Assembly (NCBI RefSeq): GCF_900129155.1
Contig: NZ_FQVF01000007.1
Coordinates: forward strand, 186,001 to 250,000
From: Marinomonas polaris DSM 16579
Lineage (GTDB): Bacteria > Pseudomonadota > Gammaproteobacteria > Pseudomonadales > Marinomonadaceae
Direction: 5' to 3'
DNA length: 64,000 nucleotides
In this document: positions 25,315 through 33,794 of the stretch, one piece after another
Numbering within the stretch: the stretch's first letter is position 1
Layout: each line of letters begins with the position of its first letter
Notes under the pieces: model-generated
The model's input: only the letters and a program-made list of their open reading frames with translations
Databases searched by the model: none
Told to the model about the DNA's origin: nothing
Program-made: the position numbers and the translations under genes

Positions 25315-26667
25315 ATGAAAAAATCTCTTTTGTCTATGGCAGTCGCCCTGACACTTTCCGCAAATGCTGTTCATGCAGCAGACCTCTTGTTTAAGCCTGG
25401 TGAAGATTCTCGTTTTAGTTGGAGCAGCTATGAGGCTCTGAAATCGAATAAGCTATCTGGTGAAACCATCTCTATTTTTGGTCCTTGGACTGGTGATGAA
25501 AAAACCAACTTCGAACGAGTTGCTGCTTACTTTGAACAAGCCACTGGCGCTAAAGTGAAATACGCGGGTTCTGATTCTTTTGAACAGCAAATCGTTATTG
25601 ATACTCAAGCTGGCAGCGCGCCAAATATTTCTGTTTTCCCTCAACCTGGTTTGGCAGCAGATTTAGCCGCTAAGGGCTTTTTAACACCGCTTAGCGATAC
25701 TGTAAAAGATGGCGTGAAAAAGGATTACGCAGCAGGTCAGTCTTGGGTTGATCTAGCTACGTTTAAAGATCAAAAAGGTCAGAAAGAATTCTACGGTGTT
25801 TTTTACCGTGCAGATTTGAAGTCACTAGTTTGGTACTCACCAGAGAACTTTGAAGACGCAGGCTATGAAGTTCCTGAAACTATGGAAGATCTAAAAGCCT
25901 TAACCAAGCAAATCGTTGCTGATGGTGGTACGCCTTGGTGTATCGGTTTAGGTTCCGGTGCGGCTACAGGTTGGCCAGCAACTGATTGGGTTGAAGATTT
26001 ACTACTTCGTACACAGCCAGCAGCGGTTTACGATAAATGGGTAACTAACGAAATTAAGTTTGATGATCCACGCATTGTTGGTGCCATCGAAGAGTTTGGC
26101 TGGTTTGCTCGTAATGACAAGTTCGTTGATGGCGGCGCAGGTGCTGTAGCGTCTACCGATTTCCGTGACAGCCCAAAAGGCTTGTTCCAGTCTCCACCTA
26201 AATGTTACTTACATCGTCAAGCTTCGTTTATTCCTGCTTTCTTCCCTGAAGGAACGAAGTTGGGTCTAGACGCTGATTTCTTCTACTTCCCATCTTATGC
26301 ATCTAAAGATTTAGGTAACCCAGTATTGGGTGCTGGAACCTTGATGAGTGTGACGAATGACTCTAAAGGTGCTCGTGCGTTTATTGATTTCATTCGCTCG
26401 CCAATCGCTCATGAGTTGTGGATGGCGCAAACTGGCTTTATCTCTGCTCACTTGAAAGCAAACCCTGAAGTTTACTCAAGTGAAGCAGCGAAAAAACAAG
26501 GCGAGATCTTACGCTACGCGACAACCTTCCGCTTTGACGGATCTGACTTGATGCCTGGTAAAATCGGCGCCGGTTCTTTCTGGACAGGAATGGTTGACTA
26601 CACTGGCGGTAAAGATGCCAAAGAAGTTGCTCACGACATCCAAAAAACATGGGATGCCTTGAAGTAA
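25315..26667 (+). CDS. aglE: Alpha-glucoside ABC transporter binding protein
   Basis: Periplasmic receptor for sucrose, maltose, trehalose and similar alpha-glucosides. A signal peptide ends after VHA near residue 21. The mature protein (about 430 residues) has SGETISIFGPWTGDEKTNFE and PNISVFPQPGLAADLAAKGF, as in Sinorhizobium AglE. AAGGAG lies upstream; the second of two adjacent ATGs (25315) has the better spacing. It is the first gene of the operon aglE-F-G-K-A. A strong hairpin follows it, so it is probably expressed above the permeases. Confidence 0.9.
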   Translation: MKKSLLSMAVALTLSANAVHAADLLFKPGEDSRFSWSSYEALKSNKLSGETISIFGPWTGDEKTNFERVAAYFEQATGAKVKYAGSDSFEQQIVIDTQAGSAPNISVFPQPGLAADLAAKGFLTPLSDTVKDGVKKDYAAGQSWVDLATFKDQKGQKEFYGVFYRADLKSLVWYSPENFEDAGYEVPETMEDLKALTKQIVADGGTPWCIGLGSGAATGWPATDWVEDLLLRTQPAAVYDKWVTNEIKFDDPRIVGAIEEFGWFARNDKFVDGGAGAVASTDFRDSPKGLFQSPPKCYLHRQASFIPAFFPEGTKLGLDADFFYFPSYASKDLGNPVLGAGTLMSVTNDSKGARAFIDFIRSPIAHELWMAQTGFISAHLKANPEVYSSEAAKKQGEILRYATTFRFDGSDLMPGKIGAGSFWTGMVDYTGGKDAKEVAHDIQKTWDALK

Positions 26668-26675
26668 TTCTTTGT

Positions 26676-26711
26676 AAAGCCCTAGAGTGACTGTTCACTC
26701 TGGGGCTTTTT
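26676..26711 (+). terminator. Attenuating terminator between aglE and aglF
   Basis: AAAGCCCTAGAGTGA pairs with TCACTCTGGGGCTTT over 15 bp with a single T-G wobble and a 4-nt loop, then TT. It sits inside the operon, so partial termination would give more binding protein than permease. Confidence 0.75.
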
Positions 26712-26779
26712 GTATTTGTTTTATAAGTAAAGCGGTTGCCGTTTTAATTGTCACTGCATTGATATATTTTGGAGATTCT

Positions 26780-27790
26780 ATGGGACAGCTTGCCTCGGCG
26801 TTAGTTACCATGATTCTAGGTGTTATGGGGTGTGCCGCGTATTTCTACGGCTCAAATTTCCTTTTAGATAAAATTTTTCCAACTAAAAGTGGCGCAGCTG
26901 CTGAAGTTGCTCGTAATTTACGTGTGGCGAACAATATTCGCCCTTGGCTGTTTTTGGGGCCAGCAGTTTTATTACTGACATTTTATCTTTTCTATCCTGT
27001 TATTGATTCCATCCGCTTGTCTTTTTATGGCCGCAGCGGTGAAGACTTTGTTGGTCTTGCGAACTACAAATGGCTATTTAGCAGTGATGAGTTCTATGAA
27101 TCTTTCCGCAATAACATGCTGTGGTTAATTGTTGTACCAACAGCGGCAACATTTTTTGGTTTGATTATCGCGACTATGACCGATCGTATTTGGTGGGGCA
27201 ATATCGCAAAAAGTTTAATCTTCATGCCGATGGCGATTTCCTTTGTAGGTGCGTCGGTTATTTGGAAATTCATTTACGATTTTCGTACCGGCGGTGAAGA
27301 CCAAATCGGCTTGCTGAATGCCTTGGTTGTCTTCTTCGGTGGTGAACCTCAGACATGGCTGACGATTCCAATTTGGAACAATTTCTTCTTGATGGTTATC
27401 CTGATTTGGATTCAAACCGGTTTTGCTATGGTCATTTTGTCTGCTGCGCTACGTGGTATTCCAGATGAAACCATTGAAGCAGCAGTGTTAGATGGTGCCA
27501 ATGGCTTTCAAATCTTCTACAAAATTATGGTGCCACAAATTTGGGGAACCATTGCGGTGGTTTGGACCACGATTACCATCTTGGTATTGAAAGTATTCGA
27601 TATCGTATTGGCAATGACGAATGCCCAATGGGGCACACAAGTGTTGGCCAATCAGATGTTTAGTTGGATGTTTAATGGCGGTGGCGACTTTGGTCGTGGC
27701 GCGGTGATTGCGTTGGTTATTATGGTTCTGGTTATCCCAATTATGGTGTGGAATATTCGCCGCGCTAATGCCGAAATGGAGGGGCGTTAA
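26780..27790 (+). CDS. aglF: Alpha-glucoside ABC transporter permease
   Basis: MalF-type inner-membrane permease. The ATG at 26780 has GGAG 6 nt upstream and gives MGQLASALVTMILG, resembling the N-terminus of Sinorhizobium AglF. An in-frame GTG at 26687 lies within the aglE terminator and is rejected. There are about eight predicted membrane segments, and the EAA loop reads DETIEAAVLDGANGFQIFYK. It ends one base before aglG. It pairs with AglG to form the channel. Confidence 0.9.
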   Translation: MGQLASALVTMILGVMGCAAYFYGSNFLLDKIFPTKSGAAAEVARNLRVANNIRPWLFLGPAVLLLTFYLFYPVIDSIRLSFYGRSGEDFVGLANYKWLFSSDEFYESFRNNMLWLIVVPTAATFFGLIIATMTDRIWWGNIAKSLIFMPMAISFVGASVIWKFIYDFRTGGEDQIGLLNALVVFFGGEPQTWLTIPIWNNFFLMVILIWIQTGFAMVILSAALRGIPDETIEAAVLDGANGFQIFYKIMVPQIWGTIAVVWTTITILVLKVFDIVLAMTNAQWGTQVLANQMFSWMFNGGGDFGRGAVIALVIMVLVIPIMVWNIRRANAEMEGR

Positions 27791-27791
27791 T

Positions 27792-28934
27792 ATGATTACG
27801 TCATCTAAACGTACTCCGTTAACTTATTTGGTACATGCGACTGTCTTGTTTCTCGTGATCATTTGGACGATCCCTACAGCGGGTTTGTTTATCTCTTCTA
27901 TTCGAGATAAAAATCAGCTTTCTACGTCTGGCTGGTGGACAGCATTAGCGACCTCAGAGCAGCGTCTCGTGGCGCGAGCCCATGAACCGAAAAAACAAGT
28001 TCAAGAGGGTAATCGCTTTGTTATTCGCGGTAACCTATTCGAAGGTTCAGCGGGGGAAATTACCAAGTTTGGTTCTAGTTCATTAAGACCCGATGAATTC
28101 GAAGTAGGCACAGTGGCCGAACTTAATAAAGGCGAGACCTTGCAAGTCATGGAAAACGGCGATTATGCGTTTTCTTCTCCTGTGGAATGGAAGGGCTCCC
28201 GTGGCGACCGTATTTTCTATACAGCCGAGATTCCACCACGCTTCACCTTAGAAAACTATCGTGAAGTATTGAGTGCGGAAGGTTTGGGTAAGTCTTTTAT
28301 TAACTCTTTAACCGTGACCATACCTGCGACCATTATTCCTATTCTAGTGGCCGCGTTTGCCGCTTATGCTCTGGCTTGGATGCGTTTTCCTGGGCGTGCA
28401 TTGCTGGTCGCTGCTGTGGTTGGTTTGTTGGTCGTTCCGTTACAAATGTCACTGATTCCGTTGCTAAAAAGCTACAACATGATTGGTGAGTTTTTTGGTG
28501 TCGGATCGAAAACTTATGTGGGGATTTGGTTAGCGCATACTGGGTTTGGTTTGCCGTTGGCTATTTATTTGCTGCGCAACTATATTGTTGGATTGCCTAG
28601 AGAAATCATCGAATCCGCCCGTGTGGATGGCGCTTCAGATTTTGATATTTTCCGTAAAATTGTATTGCCTTTGTCTTTCCCTGCATTAGCGTCATTTGCC
28701 ATCTTCCAGTTCCTTTGGGTATGGAATGATTTGCTGATTGCCATGGTATTCCTAGGTAATGATGCTGATCACATGGTGCTAACAGGTCAGCTTCGTGAAT
28801 TGCTTGGCTCTCGCGGTGGTAACTGGGAAATTCTGACGGCATCGGCGTTTATTACCATCATTATTCCTTTATGTGTCTTCTTTGGCCTACAGCGCTATTT
28901 AGTGCGCGGTTTGCTAGCAGGCTCGGTGAAATAA
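27792..28934 (+). CDS. aglG: Alpha-glucoside ABC transporter permease
   Basis: MalG-type permease of 380 residues. The ATG at 27792 follows GGAGGGG in the end of aglF; a longer frame from 27708 lies inside aglF and is a shadow. After the first membrane segment comes a periplasmic domain of about 100 residues (roughly 45-145) not seen in short MalG proteins but typical of AglG. The EAA loop is REIIESARVDGASDFDIFRK. It is separated from aglK by 72 bp. Confidence 0.9.
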   Translation: MITSSKRTPLTYLVHATVLFLVIIWTIPTAGLFISSIRDKNQLSTSGWWTALATSEQRLVARAHEPKKQVQEGNRFVIRGNLFEGSAGEITKFGSSSLRPDEFEVGTVAELNKGETLQVMENGDYAFSSPVEWKGSRGDRIFYTAEIPPRFTLENYREVLSAEGLGKSFINSLTVTIPATIIPILVAAFAAYALAWMRFPGRALLVAAVVGLLVVPLQMSLIPLLKSYNMIGEFFGVGSKTYVGIWLAHTGFGLPLAIYLLRNYIVGLPREIIESARVDGASDFDIFRKIVLPLSFPALASFAIFQFLWVWNDLLIAMVFLGNDADHMVLTGQLRELLGSRGGNWEILTASAFITIIIPLCVFFGLQRYLVRGLLAGSVK

Positions 28935-29006
28935 CAAAACCTAGGCAGGTGAGTTGAGCGTTTGCTCCTCACCTAAGGTATGAATTTAGATTGAGGCAGT
29001 AAAATC

Positions 29007-30107
29007 ATGGCTGATGTAAAACTCACCAATGTTAAGAAAATTTATTCGAATAATGTTGAAGTATTGAAAGACATTAATCTAGATATCAAGCAGGGCGAAT
29101 TCATTGTTTTCGTCGGTCCATCCGGTTGTGGTAAGTCCACGTTATTGCGCATGATTTCTGGTTTAGAGGAAATCTCCGCTGGTACGTTAGAGATCGATGG
29201 TGTTGTGGTAAATGACGTGCCGCCTGCATTGCGTGGTATTGCTATGGTGTTCCAAAGCTACGCTTTGTACCCGCACATGACGGTGTATGACAACATGGCG
29301 TTCAGCTTACAAATCGCTAAGGTGAGCAAAGCAGATATTGATCAACAAGTTCGTAAAGCCGCGGATATGCTGCAACTAACACCGTATTTAGATCGTTTGC
29401 CAAAGGCGCTTTCTGGCGGTCAACGTCAACGTGTGGCGATTGGTCGTGCGATTGTACGTCGTCCTAAAGTATTCTTGTTTGATGAACCTTTGTCTAACTT
29501 GGATGCGGCACTTCGTGTTGCGACACGCATGGAAATTGCCAACCTGAAAGACAGCATGCCTGATTCTACGATGATTTATGTGACCCATGATCAGGTGGAA
29601 GCCATGACGTTGGCTGATCGCATTGTGTTGTTATCTGGTGGTGATATTGAGCAAGTGGGTTCACCATTGGATCTTTATGAGCATCCTGCGAACGTATTTG
29701 TGGCGAAATTTATTGGTTCGCCAGCGATGAATATTGTGCCTTGCCGCATTGAGCAAACTGGCACACAAACCTTGGTGTCTTTGTCGGCTTCTGCGTCCAT
29801 TCAAACGCCTATCGTGACGGAATCAAGTGAACAAGCGAAACCTGCTTTCTTTGGCATTCGTCCAGAAGACTTGGTGGTTGTGTCTGCGGAACAAGAAAGC
29901 CTTTTCTCTGGTGAAGTATCCTTCGTGGAATCTCTCGGCGAAGCGACTTTACTGTATGTGAAAATCCCTGGCGCAGACGAGATGGTGATTGCGAAGCAAG
30001 CTGGCACATTGAACATTAAGCGTGGGGATAAAGTGTATTTGTCCGCACCGGCTGAAAAAATGCATTTGTTTGATGAACACGAGCAGTCTTACTTACGCAA
30101 AGGCTAA
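29007..30107 (+). CDS. aglK: Alpha-glucoside ABC transporter ATP-binding protein
   Basis: MalK-type ATPase of 366 residues with Walker A GPSGCGKST, Q-loop VFQSYALYPHMT, signature LSGGQRQR, Walker B VFLFDEP and H-loop VTHDQVEAM, plus a C-terminal regulatory domain. It energises the AglFG channel. It is clearly homologous to the gts ATPase in this window, but the C-terminal halves differ, so the two are paralogues rather than a recent duplication. Confidence 0.92.
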   Translation: MADVKLTNVKKIYSNNVEVLKDINLDIKQGEFIVFVGPSGCGKSTLLRMISGLEEISAGTLEIDGVVVNDVPPALRGIAMVFQSYALYPHMTVYDNMAFSLQIAKVSKADIDQQVRKAADMLQLTPYLDRLPKALSGGQRQRVAIGRAIVRRPKVFLFDEPLSNLDAALRVATRMEIANLKDSMPDSTMIYVTHDQVEAMTLADRIVLLSGGDIEQVGSPLDLYEHPANVFVAKFIGSPAMNIVPCRIEQTGTQTLVSLSASASIQTPIVTESSEQAKPAFFGIRPEDLVVVSAEQESLFSGEVSFVESLGEATLLYVKIPGADEMVIAKQAGTLNIKRGDKVYLSAPAEKMHLFDEHEQSYLRKG

Positions 30108-30202
30108 CTGGCTAGTATGTTATTGAGCAGTTAGTAACCTTGTTATTTAAATGGGGCAATGCTTTGGCGTTGCTCCACGTTTTATCTTTTTTGGAGAGTC
30201 TG

Positions 30203-31822
30203 ATGACAACCAATCTGAATTGGTGGAAAGGTGGGATTATTTATCAAATTTACCCACGTAGTTTTATGGATGCAAATGGCGATGGCGTTGGCGATTTAGC
30301 TGGTATTACAAGTAAGTTAGATTACGTTGCATCGCTTGGTGTAGATGCTATTTGGCTCTCGCCTATCTTTACTTCCCCAATGAAAGATTTTGGCTACGAT
30401 GTGTCCGATTATTGTGACATTGATCCAATGTTCGGTTCGTTAGCGGATTTTAAAGTCTTGGTTGACCGCTCCCATGAACTGGGACTGAAAGTCATGATCG
30501 ATCAGGTGATTAGTCACTCGGCTGATGTCCATCCTTGGTTTGAAGAAAGTCGTCAAGATAAAACTAATCCTAAAGCAGATTGGTATGTTTGGTCTGATCC
30601 AAAGCCGGATGGTTCACCGCCAAATAATTGGCTGTCTATCTTTGGAGGCAGTGCTTGGAAATGGGATAGCCGTCGTTTGCAGTATTATTTGCATAACTTC
30701 TTAGAGTCTCAGCCAGATTTTAACTTCCATAATCCAGAAGTTCGTCAGGCACATTTGGATAATATGCGCTTTTGGCTAGAGCTTGGTGTGGATGGTTTCC
30801 GTTTGGATACGGTGAACTTCTATTTCCACAGCGAAGGCTTGGAAGACAACCCACCTGTACCAGCTGGCGAGCCAAAAACCATGGGTGCGCCACACGATAA
30901 CCCTTATACTTATCAGCGTCATGTGTACGATCTTAGCCGTCCAGAAAACTTGGATTTCTTAAAAGATTTACGCGTTATGATGAATGAGTTTCCAGGCAGC
31001 ACCATGGTTGGTGAAATTGGTGACGATTTTCCTCTGAAACGCATGGCGGAATATACGTCTGGTGGCGATAAGTTGCATATGGCTTACACCTTCGACTTTT
31101 TGAACACGCCTCATTCTCCAGAATACATTCGTAAAACCTTGGCGGACATGAATAACATCGTGGGTGATGGTTGGCCTTGCTGGGCATTATCGAATCATGA
31201 TGTGGTGCGTTCTCGCACTCGTTGGGGCGCAGACGAAGATGGCAAAGCTTACCCTCTAATCGCGTTAGCATTGATCTTGTCTCTACGTGGCAGTGTTTGT
31301 TTGTATCAAGGTGAAGAACTTGGCTTACCTGAAGCTGAGGTGCCGTTTGAGCGTATTCAAGACCCTTATGGCATTCCGCTATGGCCAGTTTTTAAAGGCC
31401 GTGACGGCTGTCGTACGCCGATGGTGTGGGATAATTCGACATTGGGCGGATTCTCAACAATCGAACCTTGGTTGCCAGTCGATAAAAATCACTTACCGCT
31501 AAGTGTTGCTGAGCAAGAAGCGAATCCAGATGCCTTGTTGCATAAGGTTCGTCAGCTGATTCATTGGCGTCAGCAACAACCTGTTTTGGTGAATGGCGAA
31601 TTGTCTCAGCTTAATTTGGATAATGAGCAATTGATTGCTTTGGTTCGTGAATACGATGGTGAGCGTTTGTTAGTTGTATTAAACATGACAAGTGAAGAGC
31701 AGCAAGCGACGCTAAATGCGAATGTTGCAGAAGTATTGCAAGGTCATGGTTTTGAATCGACTTTGGATGGTGAGGTGTTGACCTTACCTGCTTATCAAGC
31801 GCTCTACGCTAAGTTGTCTTAA
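30203..31822 (+). CDS. aglA: Alpha-glucosidase, glycoside hydrolase family 13
   Basis: Cytoplasmic enzyme that splits imported alpha-glucosides to glucose plus the aglycone sugar (fructose from sucrose). The 539 residues have the GH13 regions IYQIYPRSFMDANGDGVGDL, DQVISHSADVHPWF, nucleophile region GFRLDTVNFY, acid/base MVGEIGD and WALSNHDVVRS. No signal peptide is seen. The ATG at 30203 follows GGAGAG; a longer frame from 30140 adds a leader unlike the family. It lies last in the transporter operon. The oligo-1,6-glucosidase and trehalose-6-phosphate hydrolase groups are close alternatives, but the operon favours AglA. Confidence 0.9.
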   Translation: MTTNLNWWKGGIIYQIYPRSFMDANGDGVGDLAGITSKLDYVASLGVDAIWLSPIFTSPMKDFGYDVSDYCDIDPMFGSLADFKVLVDRSHELGLKVMIDQVISHSADVHPWFEESRQDKTNPKADWYVWSDPKPDGSPPNNWLSIFGGSAWKWDSRRLQYYLHNFLESQPDFNFHNPEVRQAHLDNMRFWLELGVDGFRLDTVNFYFHSEGLEDNPPVPAGEPKTMGAPHDNPYTYQRHVYDLSRPENLDFLKDLRVMMNEFPGSTMVGEIGDDFPLKRMAEYTSGGDKLHMAYTFDFLNTPHSPEYIRKTLADMNNIVGDGWPCWALSNHDVVRSRTRWGADEDGKAYPLIALALILSLRGSVCLYQGEELGLPEAEVPFERIQDPYGIPLWPVFKGRDGCRTPMVWDNSTLGGFSTIEPWLPVDKNHLPLSVAEQEANPDALLHKVRQLIHWRQQQPVLVNGELSQLNLDNEQLIALVREYDGERLLVVLNMTSEEQQATLNANVAEVLQGHGFESTLDGEVLTLPAYQALYAKLS

Positions 31823-31869
31823 GTCGTATTACGCAGTTAATTGAGTTTTTAATTGAGCTTTTGTCATTT

Positions 31870-31902
31870 CAAGCCGATTTGCGTTTTGCGTGAATCGGCT
31901 TG
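31870..31902 (+). terminator. Terminator of the agl operon
   Basis: CAAGCCGATT and AATCGGCTTG form a perfect 10-bp stem followed by TTTG. It lies between aglA and the regulator gene. Confidence 0.75.
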
Positions 31903-31937
31903 TTTGTCGAAGTTCTTTTGGTTTGCGAGTAGTTAGT

Positions 31938-33038
31938 ATGACAAAAAACATAAAAAAACTGACTTTAAAAGACGTTGCTGAGCGATTAGAAGTCTCCACG
32001 GCAACCATCTCAAACGCCTTTAATCGCCCCGATCAATTGTCGGCGACATTGCGTGAAAATATTCTGAGCGAATGCGAAAAAATGGGTTATTTTGGCCCTA
32101 ATGCAGCTGCTCGTAGTTTACGCACTGGTCGCACGGGAATCGTTGGCATTGTGTTGTCTGATGACCTCAGTTATAGCTTAACTGATCCTGTAGCTAATCA
32201 GTTTCTAAAAGGCATGGCGGAAGTCTTTGAAGCCAACGAATACAACATGCTGCTGTTGTCTTCCGATCAAGTTGAGCAAGATGCACAAAGCCGTATGCAA
32301 TCTTCCATGGTAGATGGTTTTATCGTTTATGGTCATAAACCACAGCAATGTATTAATGCGCCTTGGTTGATGCCGAATAAGAACATCATCACAGTGGATA
32401 GCTTCATTCCTGGTACCACATCGGTCAACATCGAAAACCACAGTGGCGCATATCGAATTGCCAGCCACGCTTTAAAGCATAAGCCTGACGCCGTGGCTAT
32501 TTTAGGTTTGAGTCTATTGGCGACAGATCGAGTGTGTCGTATACGCGAAGACGAATTGTTTGATCGTGCGGCGTCTATTTCGATCCAACGTTTGTATGGT
32601 TACTTTCAAGCATTGGAAGAACATCAGTTGTCGGTCGCTTCCGAGCATATTTGGAATATCCCTGAGAACAACCATAAACTGGCTTATCAGGCTGCTCGTG
32701 AAGCTCTAACTATGGCTAAGCGTCCGCAATTATTATTGTGCATGAGTGATTGTATAGCGATTGCGGCGGTGCAAGCGGCCTTGCATTTAGGCTTGCGTGT
32801 GCCGGAAGATTTGCAAGTGGTTGGTTTTGATGGCATCCCTGAAAGTGCCAATATTCACCCTTCGATCACCACCATACATCAACATACAGTGGAAAAAGGC
32901 CGTGTTGCTGCAGAAGTGTTTTTAGGGCTTCGAGAAGCCAAAGACGTGGTGTTAGAAACCGAATTGGTTATTCGCGAAAGTTGCCCTTCAGTTTCTGAGC
33001 ATGCTGAACCAGCTCTTGCCGAGTCTGCACTTGCTTAA
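31938..33038 (+). CDS. aglR: LacI-family regulator, probable repressor of the agl operon
   Basis: A 366-residue repressor with the LacI helix-turn-helix at the N-terminus (LTLKDVAERLEVSTATISNA) and a periplasmic-binding-protein-like effector domain with the late PEDLQVVGFDGIPES block. The start at 31938 puts the helix-turn-helix at the normal distance; a frame from 31890 runs through the agl terminator. It follows the agl operon in the same direction but beyond a terminator, so it probably has its own promoter. Regulating agl is inferred from position. The residues LATDRVCRIREDELFDRAAS resemble a family loop that contacts the inducer. Confidence 0.85.
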   Translation: MTKNIKKLTLKDVAERLEVSTATISNAFNRPDQLSATLRENILSECEKMGYFGPNAAARSLRTGRTGIVGIVLSDDLSYSLTDPVANQFLKGMAEVFEANEYNMLLLSSDQVEQDAQSRMQSSMVDGFIVYGHKPQQCINAPWLMPNKNIITVDSFIPGTTSVNIENHSGAYRIASHALKHKPDAVAILGLSLLATDRVCRIREDELFDRAASISIQRLYGYFQALEEHQLSVASEHIWNIPENNHKLAYQAAREALTMAKRPQLLLCMSDCIAIAAVQAALHLGLRVPEDLQVVGFDGIPESANIHPSITTIHQHTVEKGRVAAEVFLGLREAKDVVLETELVIRESCPSVSEHAEPALAESALA

Positions 33039-33077
33039 GAGTTAGCAGCAAAAAAGACAGAAGCAGGCCGCAAAGCA

Positions 33078-33794
33078 TCACACCCAATAGTTTGATATAT
33101 CTGCGTTTGGGTCCATATGATAGGAAATTTGCGCTTGCAATAATTCGGCCGATGACAACGCGTCGGTGAGTGCATGGTGTGCTTTATAGCGCGGTAGTTT
33201 ATAGCGTTGACGGCAAGCGTCTAAGCGTAAAGAAGGCTGTCTGCCAAAGCGTTTCCACCAAGGTTTAAAGGTCGCTTGGCGCTCAATATCCATGGTGTCG
33301 AGCACGGGAAAATACAGTGGGAAACCATATATTTTCATCGACGCTTCGAGTAAAAACTGACGCTCGATGGCAACACAATGCACAACGATGACTTGATGTG
33401 TGAGTGCCAGTAAAATCTCATCCAAAATGGCATGAAGTCGCGGTGCTTCAGCCAATTCCGAATGGGTGATTTCATGGATAGTGACAGATTCTGCATTCAG
33501 CGACCGTTCTGGTTTTGCCATCCAATATTGCGCACCTTGGCAACGAATGGTTTTGTGGCTGAGGGGGATTAAACCGAGGCTGATTATTTCATCTTGGCTT
33601 GAGTCAAGTCCTGTGGTTTCTAGATCCAAGGCCAGCAACGGCGTATCTTTCAATGCTGTTTGCGGTGCAATCATTCCCGCTTGATAATAGCGTTTCAGAG
33701 GACCTTCTGGCGCTTCTTCTGCCCATTCTGAAAACATGGCTTGCCAATCTTGAATGCCTTCTTTGGATTTATTTTTCAATAATAACTTTGCCAT
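33078..33794 (-). CDS. DnaQ-like 3'-5' exonuclease
   Basis: A 238-residue DEDDh exonuclease. Its motifs are ALDLETTGLD (first D and E), HCVAIERQFL in the second region, and HHALTDALSSAEL carrying the catalytic histidine and last aspartate. It resembles the epsilon subunit of DNA polymerase III but is a free-standing protein with an N-terminal helical extension of about 45 residues. It starts directly after the stop of the cNMP/CBS/nucleotidyltransferase gene, a pairing frequent in gammaproteobacteria, where it often lies near acetate genes. Its substrate is unknown. Confidence 0.9.
   Translation of the reverse strand: MAKLLLKNKSKEGIQDWQAMFSEWAEEAPEGPLKRYYQAGMIAPQTALKDTPLLALDLETTGLDSSQDEIISLGLIPLSHKTIRCQGAQYWMAKPERSLNAESVTIHEITHSELAEAPRLHAILDEILLALTHQVIVVHCVAIERQFLLEASMKIYGFPLYFPVLDTMDIERQATFKPWWKRFGRQPSLRLDACRQRYKLPRYKAHHALTDALSSAELLQAQISYHMDPNADISNYWV

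Noticed and set aside
27708-27791. Earlier start of aglG inside aglF
   Set aside because: Coding sequence of aglF in another frame; the ATG at 27792 has GGAGGGG before it.
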